Shown here piece by piece: positions 26,610 to 38,232 of a stretch of 38,232 nucleotides of DNA. Made by a program: the position numbers and the translations under genes. Positions within the stretch are counted from its first letter, which is position 1, and every line of letters begins with the position of its first letter. The notes below the pieces were generated by a model. It ran no database searches. It was not told where the DNA came from and saw only the letters and a program-made list of their open reading frames with translations. Source of the stretch: Chloroflexota bacterium (GTDB lineage Bacteria > Chloroflexota > Dormibacteria > CF-121); assembly GCA_005881215.1 (NCBI GenBank), contig VBDZ01000005.1:1-38232 (forward strand). Reading direction: 5' to 3'.

Positions 26610-27836
26610 TCACTGCCCGACGTCCAGCTCACGATCAGCGTGACCGTCGGCTGGGCGATTAGATGAGCCCGGTCGAAGCAGCACGTAGGCGGTGACGCCG
26701 CCGAGAATCAGCCCGCCGTAGAGACCAACCGCCGAGAGCCAGGCCAGCCCCGGGCTGGCCTGATAGACCGTTGCACGGGCCCCGTCCAGTTGCGCCTGCA
26801 GCTCGATCAAAAGCCAGCCGGCGACCCCGAGGCCCAGCAACCACCAGCGTCCATTAAGCCGGGTGTAGACAAACGCGACGGCGAGCAGCAGCGGGGTGAA
26901 ATTCCACAGCGAGTTCTTCGGGGCACAAACGACCCCCAGCCAGAGGCTCAAGGCGAACGCGCCATCCCACGGGTGACCCGGCGCTACCAGCAGCACGACG
27001 ACGGTTGCCAGGGTGAGCAGGAGGACGAGGGTCAGCATGGCGGCTTCGACCGGCAAACCGGAAAGCGGGGCGTGGGTCCAGGTGGAGTCGATCCCCAGCC
27101 GGCTCAGCCAGCCATTGATCGATTCGTTGCTCCAGTAGGTGTCCGGCCCGAGGAAATATCCGCCCCGTTCAGAGAAGCTGCCGCCACCGGAACCGAGTTG
27201 GAAGAGCAGCAATCCGCCGAGCAGCGGGATCCCGGTGGCGAGCACCCGCCAGCGCGGCGGCCGCGCGGTCAGCGCCGCCAGAAACCCGCCCACCGGGTAG
27301 AGCTTGATCGCACTGGCGATGCCGAGCATGAGGCCCGGGATGGCCGCGCGATAGGCGACGGCCAGCAGGAGCAAGACGATCAGGTTCGCCTGACCGAAGT
27401 AGAGCGAGCCGATCACCGGCGGAAAGAGACCGGCCACCACGCCACCCGTGATCGCCAGTGGCCAGCCCAGCTGTGGCAGCGACCGCAGCAGGATAGCGAT
27501 CGCGAACGCCAGCGCCACCAGGCTCAGGATGGAGAAGATCGCGGCGGCGGTCACCGGCGGGAGGAGCGCGAGGGGGCGTATCAGGTGGGCGAAGAAGAGC
27601 GGATACGAGTAGCCGCTGCCCGTCTCCACGTGCACCCCGGCGGCCCGCTGCACTGCCGTCAGCGCGGCGACGTCGTAGGGATTCTCACCGCGATTCAGCA
27701 GCACGCCGGCGGCCCAGTAATCGTAGAAGTCGTTGAGCTGGCCCGACATGCCGATGGTCGCGAAGCTGTAGACGACTCGGAGCAGGGCCACCACGGCGGC
27801 CAGGCACCCGCCGACCAGGGCACGCGGCCCGATCAG
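26610..27836 (-). CDS. GT87/DUF2029-like polyprenyl-phosphate-dependent mannosyltransferase-type membrane protein (5' end uncertain)
   Basis: DFYDYWAAGVLLNRGENPYD...YPLFFAHLIRPLALLPP; polytopic; ORF-track start GTG 27794 truncates TM1, so the start may be CTG 27836. Confidence 0.75.
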   Translation of the reverse strand: MIGPRALVGGCLAAVVALLRVVYSFATIGMSGQLNDFYDYWAAGVLLNRGENPYDVAALTAVQRAAGVHVETGSGYSYPLFFAHLIRPLALLPPVTAAAIFSILSLVALAFAIAILLRSLPQLGWPLAITGGVVAGLFPPVIGSLYFGQANLIVLLLLAVAYRAAIPGLMLGIASAIKLYPVGGFLAALTARPPRWRVLATGIPLLGGLLLFQLGSGGGSFSERGGYFLGPDTYWSNESINGWLSRLGIDSTWTHAPLSGLPVEAAMLTLVLLLTLATVVVLLVAPGHPWDGAFALSLWLGVVCAPKNSLWNFTPLLLAVAFVYTRLNGRWWLLGLGVAGWLLIELQAQLDGARATVYQASPGLAWLSAVGLYGGLILGGVTAYVLLRPGSSNRPADGHADRELDVGQ

Positions 27837-27850
27837 CTGCTGGAGCCGGG

Positions 27851-28849
27851 CTACCGTAGGCCGACCGCTTGCTGGACGCGGTGCAGGGTCGTCTCCGCGA
27901 TTGGGGTCAGGCGCTCGGCCGCGCCGTGCAGATGCCGCATCAGCGCCGCGTCATCGGCCCGGATCTCGCGATAGCGCTGCTGGATCGGGGTGAGCGCCTC
28001 GATCACCGCGTCGGCGACGGTCCCTTTGAGCACGCTGTACGGCTTGCCGGTGAATTCCTGCTCGACCGCGGGCCAGTCCTTGTCTGTGATGGTCCGATAG
28101 ATCTCGAGCAGGTTCGTCACGCCCGGGCCCGCCGGAATGCGCACCTCGGGCTGGGCGTCGGTTTGCGCCCGGGCGAGCTTCTTGCGGATCAGGTCGGGGC
28201 CGTCGAGGATGAAGATCGCGTGACCCGGTGAATCGGCGGCCAGGCTCTTGCTCATCTTTTTCTGCGGATCATCGAGTCCCATGATGCGGGCGCCCGCGGC
28301 CTGGATCATGGGCTCCGGCAGCACGAACAGCTGGCCGAACCGCTGGTTCATCCGCTGCGCCACGTCGCGGGTCAGCTCGATATGTTGTCGCTGGTCTTCG
28401 CCGACCGGCACATAGTTCGTGTCGTAGAGAAGGATGTCGGCGGCCATCAGCGCCGGATAGGCAAACAGTCCGGCGCTCGATCGCTCCCGCTCCCGGCCGC
28501 TCTTCTCTTTGAACTGGGTCATCCGTTCCAGCCAACCCATCGGAATGAAGCACTCGAGGATCCAGGCCAGCTCGGCATGCGCCGGGATGTGCGATTGAAC
28601 GAACATTGCCTGCTCACGCTTGATCCCGCTCGCCAGGTAGACCGCGGCCAGGTCGAGCGTGTTCTCCCGCAGCGCCGCCGGATCCTGCGGCACCGTGATG
28701 GTGTGCAGGTCGACGATGCAGAAAATGTTGTCGTACTTGTCCTGGTTGCGGACCCAATTTCGGATCGCCCCCAGGTAATTGCCCAGGTGTAAGCCACCGC
28801 TGGGCTGGATGCCGGAAAAGACTCGAAGCTTCGTCGTCGCCGACTGCAT
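27851..28849 (-). CDS. trpS: tryptophanyl-tRNA synthetase
   Basis: RVFSGIQPSGGLHLGNYLGAIRNWV, DLHTITVPQDP, KMSKS. Confidence 0.96.
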   Translation of the reverse strand: MQSATTKLRVFSGIQPSGGLHLGNYLGAIRNWVRNQDKYDNIFCIVDLHTITVPQDPAALRENTLDLAAVYLASGIKREQAMFVQSHIPAHAELAWILECFIPMGWLERMTQFKEKSGRERERSSAGLFAYPALMAADILLYDTNYVPVGEDQRQHIELTRDVAQRMNQRFGQLFVLPEPMIQAAGARIMGLDDPQKKMSKSLAADSPGHAIFILDGPDLIRKKLARAQTDAQPEVRIPAGPGVTNLLEIYRTITDKDWPAVEQEFTGKPYSVLKGTVADAVIEALTPIQQRYREIRADDAALMRHLHGAAERLTPIAETTLHRVQQAVGLR

Positions 28850-28855
28850 CCACGA

Positions 28856-28861
28856 ATGTTA
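28856..28861 (-). promoter_or_regulatory. -10 box TAACAT, 6 nt before ATG 28849 (trpS)
   Basis: TAACAT-tcgtgg-ATG. Confidence 0.6.
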
Positions 28862-28884
28862 AGGAACAGGTCGAGCGGCCGAGA

Positions 28885-29319
28885 CTACATCAGGTGAATG
28901 GTCCAGCTGAAGTCGGCGGTCACCGTTTTACCGGCGACCACTGTGACCTGGCGCGGCGCGACGCCGATGCCGGGCACGACGGTGGGGTGGGGCGACGCCT
29001 GAGCGTCGTAGCCGGTTGAGTCCAGCGACACGGCGTACGTGCCGGGTGCGAGCTTGACGGTGTAGGCCCCGCTGCCGTCGGTCACGGCGGTCTGCGCTGT
29101 TGGCGTGCCGTTACCTGACACCAGTCGAAAACTGACCATCGCGCCAGCCATCGCCCTGGCGGAACAGCCGGGCTGCTCCGGGCGGTAGGCGCCACCGCAC
29201 GCCCGCATGGTCACGTGACCGGTCACCGTGCCCGTCGATGGGCCAAAGAGGGCCGGACCGCCGGCGCAGCCGCCGAGGGCGATCGCCAGCAGGCACACGA
29301 ACAGAGCACGCTTCAACAT
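28885..29319 (-). CDS. lipoprotein with carboxypeptidase regulatory-like / Ig-like domain
   Basis: Lipobox LAIALGGC; TDGSGAYTVKLAPGTYAVSLDSTGYDA. Confidence 0.75.
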   Translation of the reverse strand: MLKRALFVCLLAIALGGCAGGPALFGPSTGTVTGHVTMRACGGAYRPEQPGCSARAMAGAMVSFRLVSGNGTPTAQTAVTDGSGAYTVKLAPGTYAVSLDSTGYDAQASPHPTVVPGIGVAPRQVTVVAGKTVTADFSWTIHLM

Positions 29320-29375
29320 CTGTTAATGAGACGGAGCAGGGCGGTGGAAAGTTCCGCCTCAATTCGAGCCTGAAC

Positions 29376-29381
29376 TACAAT
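29376..29381 (+). promoter_or_regulatory. -10 box TACAAT, 7 nt before GTG 29389
   Basis: TACAAT-cccgccc-GTG. Confidence 0.65.
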
Positions 29382-29388
29382 CCCGCCC

Positions 29389-30822
29389 GTGAGTGAGCGC
29401 CTGGCCTCCCGCACCCTGCGCAACAGCGTTCTGGTGGTAGGGGCGAGGGCGCTGGCCAAGCTGGCGGTGTTCGTCGTCGTCGTCCTCCTCTTACGCAGCC
29501 TGGGCGCGGAGCCATACGGCCGGTTCGCGGCGATGGTCGTCTACGTCACCTTGCTGGGCGTCGTCGCCGACCTGGGCCTGCAGACCGTGTTCATCCGCGA
29601 CGTCTCGCGCGACCGGCGCCTGCTCGGCCGCTACCTGTCGAACCTGCTGAGCGCCCGGCTGATCCTCGCCGTCGTGGCGCTCGTGTTGCTCGCGCTGGTG
29701 CTCCGTCTGCTCAGCCCGGCCCTCTTTCCCTTCACCTTCGCCGGCTTTGCCCTGCTACTGACGACGAGTTACTCCAGCCTGCTGCGGGCGGTGTTCTACA
29801 TCCGAGGCCGGCTCGGCTACGAAGCGCTGGCCATCGTGGTCGAGGCCTTGGTGCTGCTGGGCCTGACCAGCCTGGCGGTCCTCAGGCACGCGAGCTGGGA
29901 CGTGTTCATCTGGGTCTATGCCGCGAGCTACCTGTTTACCTGCCTCTTTGCCTTCGCCGTCATTCGCTGGCGGTGGCACGAGGCGATCCACGTCCAGCTG
30001 GAGCCGGCGCTGGTGCGACGCCTGCTGGTGGCCGGTCTCCCGCTCGCCGTCGGGTTCACGGTCACGACCATCTACGCCCAGCTCGACGTCGTGCTGCTGC
30101 AGCTCTTCAAAGGCTTCCAGATGGTGGGGTGGTACTCGGCCGCCAATCGATTCATCGATGCGGTCGCCTGGATTCCGCAGACCGCGATGGGCGCGATCTT
30201 CCCCGCGCTGAGCATGCTGGCCGCCGGCGACCGGCGCCGGCTGGCCTTCGCCTACGAGAAGTCCTACAAGATGCTCGCCGTGCTGGCGCTTCCGCTCGCG
30301 GTCGGGATCGGGATCACGGCCGACTCGCTGGTGCACCTCGCCGCCCCGCGCGGCTTCGATCAGTCGATCCTCGCCCTCCGCCTGCTGGCACCGTCGGTCG
30401 CGCTGCTCTTCGTCAATAACGCTTTCATTTACACCCTGACCGCCATGAATCGCCAGCTGGATTTCACCCGCCTCTCCCTCGCGACGCTCGCCGTGAATGT
30501 CGTGCTCAACCTCCTCCTCATCCCGCCCTATGGCTACCTGGGGGCGGCGGCGGCGTCGACGCTGACGGAGCTGGCGCTGTTCGCGGGCGGCTGGTGGCTG
30601 TTACGCCGGCAGTCGATGCCGCTGGCCGTGCTTGGCAGCGTGGCCCGGGTGCTGGCCAGCGCCGCCCTGATGGGCGCCGTCGTCTACCTGGTCCGGTGGT
30701 GGCCGCTGGCGCTGGTGGTCGTGGTTGGGGCTGCCGTCTACCTCGGGGCGCTGGTCCTGCTGCGGGCGCTCGACGCCGAGGAGTGGTCGATCGTGCGCAC
30801 CGGGTTGATAACCCGCGGCTGA
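29389..30822 (+). CDS. flippase / polysaccharide biosynthesis (Wzx-like) protein
   Basis: LRNSVLVVGARALAKLAVFVVVVLLLRSLGAEPYGRFAAMV; 12-14 TM pattern. Confidence 0.88.
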   Translation: MSERLASRTLRNSVLVVGARALAKLAVFVVVVLLLRSLGAEPYGRFAAMVVYVTLLGVVADLGLQTVFIRDVSRDRRLLGRYLSNLLSARLILAVVALVLLALVLRLLSPALFPFTFAGFALLLTTSYSSLLRAVFYIRGRLGYEALAIVVEALVLLGLTSLAVLRHASWDVFIWVYAASYLFTCLFAFAVIRWRWHEAIHVQLEPALVRRLLVAGLPLAVGFTVTTIYAQLDVVLLQLFKGFQMVGWYSAANRFIDAVAWIPQTAMGAIFPALSMLAAGDRRRLAFAYEKSYKMLAVLALPLAVGIGITADSLVHLAAPRGFDQSILALRLLAPSVALLFVNNAFIYTLTAMNRQLDFTRLSLATLAVNVVLNLLLIPPYGYLGAAAASTLTELALFAGGWWLLRRQSMPLAVLGSVARVLASAALMGAVVYLVRWWPLALVVVVGAAVYLGALVLLRALDAEEWSIVRTGLITRG

Positions 30823-30830
30823 GGCTCGAC

Positions 30831-30836
30831 TAGACT
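30831..30836 (+). promoter_or_regulatory. -10 box TAGACT, 6 nt before GTG 30843 (apt operon)
   Basis: TAGACT-gctcgg-GTG. Confidence 0.6.
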
Positions 30837-30842
30837 GCTCGG

Positions 30843-31391
30843 GTGAGCGGCGCCCTTGCCAGCGATGGGGCCGTCCTGCGAGCCCTCAAGGACAAGATCC
30901 GCGATGTGCCCAATTTCCCCAAGGACGGCATCCTCTTCAAGGACATCACCAGCTTGCTCCAGGATGCCGGTGCCTTCCGCCAGGCGGTGGACATCATGGC
31001 CGAAACCTACCAGGGCAAGGCGGTGGAGCTGGTGGTCGGCGTCGAGTCACGCGGCTTCATCTTCGGTGGCGCGCTCGCCTACCTGCTGAACGCCGGCTTC
31101 GTGCCGGTCCGCAAGGAGGGCAAGCTCCCCGGCCAGAAGATTTCCGAATCTTATGCCCTCGAGTACGGGTCCGCCGTCCTCGAGATCCACCAGGATGCGA
31201 TCAAGCCGGGTCAGCCGGTGGTCATCGTCGATGATCTGCTGGCCACCGGAGGGACGGCGCGGACCACCGCCCGGCTGGTGCAGCAGCTCGGCGGCAAGGT
31301 CGTCGGCATCTCCTTTTTGATCGAGCTGAAATTCCTCAAGGGGGCCAACCACCTCTCGGAGTACAACGTCGTCTCCCACCTGAAGTTCTAG
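30843..31391 (+). CDS. apt: adenine phosphoribosyltransferase
   Basis: LKDKIRDVPNFPKDGILFKDITSLLQDAGAFRQAVD, VGVESRGFIFG, VVIVDDLLATGGTARTTARLV. Confidence 0.96.
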   Translation: MSGALASDGAVLRALKDKIRDVPNFPKDGILFKDITSLLQDAGAFRQAVDIMAETYQGKAVELVVGVESRGFIFGGALAYLLNAGFVPVRKEGKLPGQKISESYALEYGSAVLEIHQDAIKPGQPVVIVDDLLATGGTARTTARLVQQLGGKVVGISFLIELKFLKGANHLSEYNVVSHLKF

Positions 31392-34784
<3,393 letters not shown>

Positions 34785-34847
34785 CGGACAACGGGCCCGC
34801 CGGCCCACGCGAGCGGCGCGCTCCGTGCCAGGCGAGCGTTTGAGGCG

Positions 34848-35807
34848 TTGATCACCCTCGTCACCGGCATCGACGGCTTCGCCGGGAGCCACCTGAGTGA
34901 CCTGCTGACCCGCCGGCGCCACACCGTCCACGGGACGACCCGACGCGTGAGCCCGGATCCTCACGCGGAATTGTCGGCGTCGGTCACCACCCATCAGGTC
35001 GACCTGCTCCACCAGGACCAGGTTGAGCGATTGGTCCAAGCCGTGCAGCCGCGCTGGGTCTTCCACCTGGCGGCGCTCAGCAGCCCGGCCGCATCCTGGG
35101 ACGATCCGGGCGGAACCATCGCCACCAACGCCGGCATGCAGGCGAACCTGCTCGGCGCACTGCTGTCCCTCCGCCCCATGCCCCGCGTCCTGGTGGTCGG
35201 CTCGGGTGATGAGTACGGCCGGCCGCAGGGGCGCGCCCGGCGGCTGAGCGAGGAGGCTCCGCTGCGACCGATCACCCCCTACGGCGTCAGCAAGGTCACC
35301 CAGGACCTGATGGCGCTGCAGTATTTCCTCAGCCGTGACCTCCCCGCCGTCCGGGTGCGCCCGTTCAACCATGCCGGGCCGCGCCAGTCCTCGGACTTCG
35401 CCCTGGCGAGCTTCGCCCAGCAGATCGCGCGGATCGAGCTCGACAAGCAGCCGCCGACCCTGAAAGTCGGCAACCTCGAGGCCCGCCGCGATTTCACCGA
35501 CGTGCGCGACATCGCGCGCGCCTACCTGCTGGCGGTGGAGAAGGGCAAGCCCGGTGAGGTCTACAACATCGGCTCGGGGTCAGCCCCCCGGCTCCGCGAG
35601 CTCCTCGCAATCCTCTTGAAGATGACGCGCGCGAAGGTCGCGCTGGAGGTGGATGCCACCCGCAAACGCACCGCGGAGGCGGACGTCTACGTTTGCAACG
35701 CACGCTGCTTCCAGCGGCTGAGCGGCTGGCGGCCGCGGATCTCGCTGGAACGGATGCTGCGCGACACGCTCGAATACTGGCGCCGCCGGGAGCGGAGCGG
35801 CGACTGA
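34848..35807 (+). CDS. NAD-dependent epimerase/dehydratase, GDP-6-deoxy-mannose reductase (Rmd)-like
   Basis: LVTGIDGFAGSHLSDLL, YGVSKVTQDLMALQYFLSRDLPAVRVRPFNHAGPRQ, YNIGSG. Confidence 0.85.
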   Translation: MITLVTGIDGFAGSHLSDLLTRRRHTVHGTTRRVSPDPHAELSASVTTHQVDLLHQDQVERLVQAVQPRWVFHLAALSSPAASWDDPGGTIATNAGMQANLLGALLSLRPMPRVLVVGSGDEYGRPQGRARRLSEEAPLRPITPYGVSKVTQDLMALQYFLSRDLPAVRVRPFNHAGPRQSSDFALASFAQQIARIELDKQPPTLKVGNLEARRDFTDVRDIARAYLLAVEKGKPGEVYNIGSGSAPRLRELLAILLKMTRAKVALEVDATRKRTAEADVYVCNARCFQRLSGWRPRISLERMLRDTLEYWRRRERSGD

Positions 35808-36877
35808 TGGCCCGCCACATCGTGATCCTGGCCGGCGGGAGCGGCACCCGCCTCTGGCCGCGATCGCGGGAAAAGTCGCCGAAACATCTGCTGACCCTGC
35901 ATGGCCGCCAGTCGCTGTTGCAGTCGACCTTCCAGCGGGTCCAGAGGCTGACCGAGAACGTCTACGTCGTCACCGAGCAGTCGCAGGTGGAGAGCATCCG
36001 GCTGCAACTCCCCGAGCTGACCACCGAACGCTTCATCATCGAGCCGGCCCGGCGGGGCACCGCCTCGGCTCTTGGCCTGGCGGCTCTCGCCATCGCCGAA
36101 CGCGACCCGCGCGCGACCATGCTCTCGGTGCATGCTGACCACTACCTGGGCCAGGACGAGGAGGCCTACCTCAAGACGCTCGAGGCCGAGGCCCGCTGGG
36201 CCGAGTCAAGGCGCTCGCTGGTGACGGTTGGGCTCACGCCACCGTACGCCTCCACCGCGTTCGGATACATCCAGGTGGGCCCGGCGCTCGATGGCCAGGG
36301 TGGCGCGGCGGTGCATCAGGTGAAGGCCTTCGTCGAAAAACCCGACCTGCAGACCGCGGAGCGCTACCTGAAGAGCGGTGACTTTCTCTGGAACCTCGGC
36401 CTGTTTGCCTGGCCGATCGACGTCCTCTTCGACGAGATGGCCCACCATGCGCCGGCGCTCTTTAAGGGGCTGGAGGTGGTCAAGGCATCGCGGCGGGCGG
36501 GCCGCGCCGACGAGGCCGATGCGGCCTACAGGACCCTGCCCACCGAGGCCGTCGACTACGCGGTGATGGAGCGCACCAGCAACCTGCTGGTCGTCAAGGC
36601 CGCCTTCGAGTGGCACGACCTGGGGTCCTGGGCGGACCTGCACGACATCCTGGAACAGGACCAGGCCGGGAATTTCGTCGAGGGTGAGTCGGTCTTGATC
36701 GACTCCCGGAACTGCATGATCCATTCGCCGAGCAAGCTGGTGGCGGCGGTGGGGCTGGAGGACATGGTGGTGATCGAGACCGACGATGCCATCCTGATCT
36801 GTCCCAAGGCTCGCTCCCAGGACGTGAAGCTGATCGTCGACCGGCTCAAGCAGTTGGGCAAGACCGAGTACCTCTGA
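35807..36877 (+). CDS. manC: mannose-1-phosphate guanylyltransferase
   Basis: [60 protein letters not shown]. Confidence 0.94.
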   Translation: MARHIVILAGGSGTRLWPRSREKSPKHLLTLHGRQSLLQSTFQRVQRLTENVYVVTEQSQVESIRLQLPELTTERFIIEPARRGTASALGLAALAIAERDPRATMLSVHADHYLGQDEEAYLKTLEAEARWAESRRSLVTVGLTPPYASTAFGYIQVGPALDGQGGAAVHQVKAFVEKPDLQTAERYLKSGDFLWNLGLFAWPIDVLFDEMAHHAPALFKGLEVVKASRRAGRADEADAAYRTLPTEAVDYAVMERTSNLLVVKAAFEWHDLGSWADLHDILEQDQAGNFVEGESVLIDSRNCMIHSPSKLVAAVGLEDMVVIETDDAILICPKARSQDVKLIVDRLKQLGKTEYL

Positions 36878-36884
36878 CCGTCGT

Positions 36885-36890
36885 TACACT
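36885..36890 (+). promoter_or_regulatory. -10 box TACACT, 6 nt before GTG 36897 (gmd)
   Basis: TACACT-gtggcc-GTG. Confidence 0.55.
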
Positions 36891-36896
36891 GTGGCC

Positions 36897-37925
36897 GTGG
36901 CAAAGCGCGCCCTGATCACCGGGATCACCGGCCAGGACGGGTCCTACCTGGCGGAGCTGCTGCTGGACAAGGGCTACGAGGTTCACGGGGTGGTGCGCCG
37001 CTCCTCGACCATGAACCGCGGCCGCATCGACCACCTCGAGCACGCCCATCCATCGCACCTCGAAGGCGTGCGCTTCACGCTCCACTACGGTGACATGACG
37101 GACTCGGGCGGCCTCAACCGGCTGGTGATGACCGTCGAGCCGGACGAGATCTACAACCTGGCGGCCCAGAGCCAGGTCCACATCTCCTTCGACCAGCCGG
37201 AGTACACCGGAAACACCGACGGGCTGGGCACCACCCGGTTGCTGGAGGCGATTCGTGCTACCGGCCGCCCCACCCGGTTCTACCAGGCGTCCACCTCCGA
37301 AATGTTCGGCTTGACGCCGCCGCCGCAGAACGAGCAGGCACCGTTTCATCCACGCAGTCCCTACGGGGTCGCCAAGCTCTACGCGCACTGGATGACCGTC
37401 AACTACCGCGAGGCGTACCAGATGTTCGCCTGCAGCGGCATCCTCTTCAACCACGAGTCGCCCCGACGCGGCGAAAACTTCGTGACCCGCAAGGTCACCC
37501 GCGGCATCGCTTCCATCCTGGCCGGGCGGGCCGGCAAGCTGCGGCTCGGCAACCTCGACGCCAAGCGTGACTGGGGGCATGCCCGCGACTACGTCGAGGC
37601 GATGTGGCTGATGCTGCAGCAGGAGGCGCCGGACGACTACGTGATTGCCACCGGCATTCAATGGAGCATTCGCCAGCTGGCGGAGATCGCCTTCGGGCTG
37701 GTCGGTCTCGACTGGCAGCAATACGTCGAGGTGGATCGGGCTTACTTCCGGCCGGCGGAAGTTCCCGACCTGCGTGGCGATCCGAGCAAGGCGCGGTTAA
37801 GGCTCGGCTGGCGGCCCCGGATCACCTTCGAGGCGATGATTCGGGAGATGCTCGAGTCGGACCTCGCGGCCGCCGGCTTGAAACCCGACACGCACCTGCG
37901 CACCCCGTCCGCGAAAGCGAGCTAG
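36897..37925 (+). CDS. gmd: GDP-mannose 4,6-dehydratase
   Basis: [82 protein letters not shown]. Confidence 0.96.
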   Translation: MAKRALITGITGQDGSYLAELLLDKGYEVHGVVRRSSTMNRGRIDHLEHAHPSHLEGVRFTLHYGDMTDSGGLNRLVMTVEPDEIYNLAAQSQVHISFDQPEYTGNTDGLGTTRLLEAIRATGRPTRFYQASTSEMFGLTPPPQNEQAPFHPRSPYGVAKLYAHWMTVNYREAYQMFACSGILFNHESPRRGENFVTRKVTRGIASILAGRAGKLRLGNLDAKRDWGHARDYVEAMWLMLQQEAPDDYVIATGIQWSIRQLAEIAFGLVGLDWQQYVEVDRAYFRPAEVPDLRGDPSKARLRLGWRPRITFEAMIREMLESDLAAAGLKPDTHLRTPSAKAS

Positions 37926-37936
37926 ACCTCCCCGGC

Positions 37937-37942
37937 TACGAT
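37937..37942 (+). promoter_or_regulatory. -10 box TACGAT, 7 nt before GTG 37950
   Basis: TACGAT-taggtcc-GTG. Confidence 0.55.
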
Positions 37943-37949
37943 TAGGTCC

Positions 37950-38232
37950 GTGACCGTCGAGATCAAGTTCGGCACCGACGGGTGGCGTGGCATCATCGCC
38001 GACGATTTCACCTACGAATCCGTTCGGGTCGCGACCCAGGGGATCGCCCAGTACCTCAGCAGCCGGCCGAACCCATCCGCGATCGTCGGCTACGACACCC
38101 GCTTCGCCTCCGATCTCTTCGCTCGCGAGGTCGCCCAGGTGCTGGCGGCCAACGGGGTCACGGTGTTGATCATCGACGCGCCGGCGCCGACCCAGGTCGC
38201 CACCTACGCCATCCTCGACAAGAAGACGAGCG
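37950..38232 (+). CDS. phosphoglucomutase/phosphomannomutase, N-terminal part (3' end outside window)
   Basis: IKFGTDGWRGIIADDFTYESVRVATQGIAQYL...IVGYDTRFASDLFA; frame open to window end. Confidence 0.93.
   Translation, partial: MTVEIKFGTDGWRGIIADDFTYESVRVATQGIAQYLSSRPNPSAIVGYDTRFASDLFAREVAQVLAANGVTVLIIDAPAPTQVATYAILDKKTS

Noticed and set aside
26790-27974. 394-aa plus-strand ORF opposite the GT87-like gene
   Set aside because: Low-complexity Gln/Glu/Arg/Gly composition, no motifs; antisense artifact.

Overview
This 38.2 kb window is a GC-rich, gene-dense bacterial chromosome segment. Gene content suggests a Chloroflexota/Dormibacterota/Actinobacteria-like lineage, but that is inference. 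I see no phage, IS element, rRNA or CRISPR. About 40 genes can be supported. They include acyl-CoA dehydrogenase and 3-hydroxyacyl-CoA dehydrogenase, an LCP protein, and a split methylmalonyl-CoA mutase (meaB, catalytic subunit, B12 subunit). Also present are an MBL hydrolase, an L,D-transpeptidase, ribosomal protein L25, MscS, an MFS transporter, RarA, and a divergently arranged osmoprotectant ABC transporter. The rest includes Ku, a DMT transporter, two divergent tRNAs (Pro-CGG, Arg-CCT), nitrobindin, a helicase-DUF1684-SDR operon, glycosyltransferases, TrpS, a flippase, an apt-pfkB-ahcY-metK operon and a GDP-mannose/deoxysugar cluster. The most interesting signals are not gene families. (1) Three genes appear to start with CTG: L25 at 9370, a 70-aa membrane protein at 17943 that is absent from the ORF track, and DUF1684 at 22319 on the minus strand. 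Each has independent support. (2) At least 13 transcription units carry a TANNNT -10 box exactly 6-7 nt before the start codon, implying widespread leaderless initiation. (3) Several small membrane proteins are not in the ORF track: a 29-aa peptide between the two mutase subunit genes, a 36-aa protein with a strong Shine-Dalgarno next to tRNA-Pro, and a tandem paralogous pair behind the osmoprotectant ATPase.
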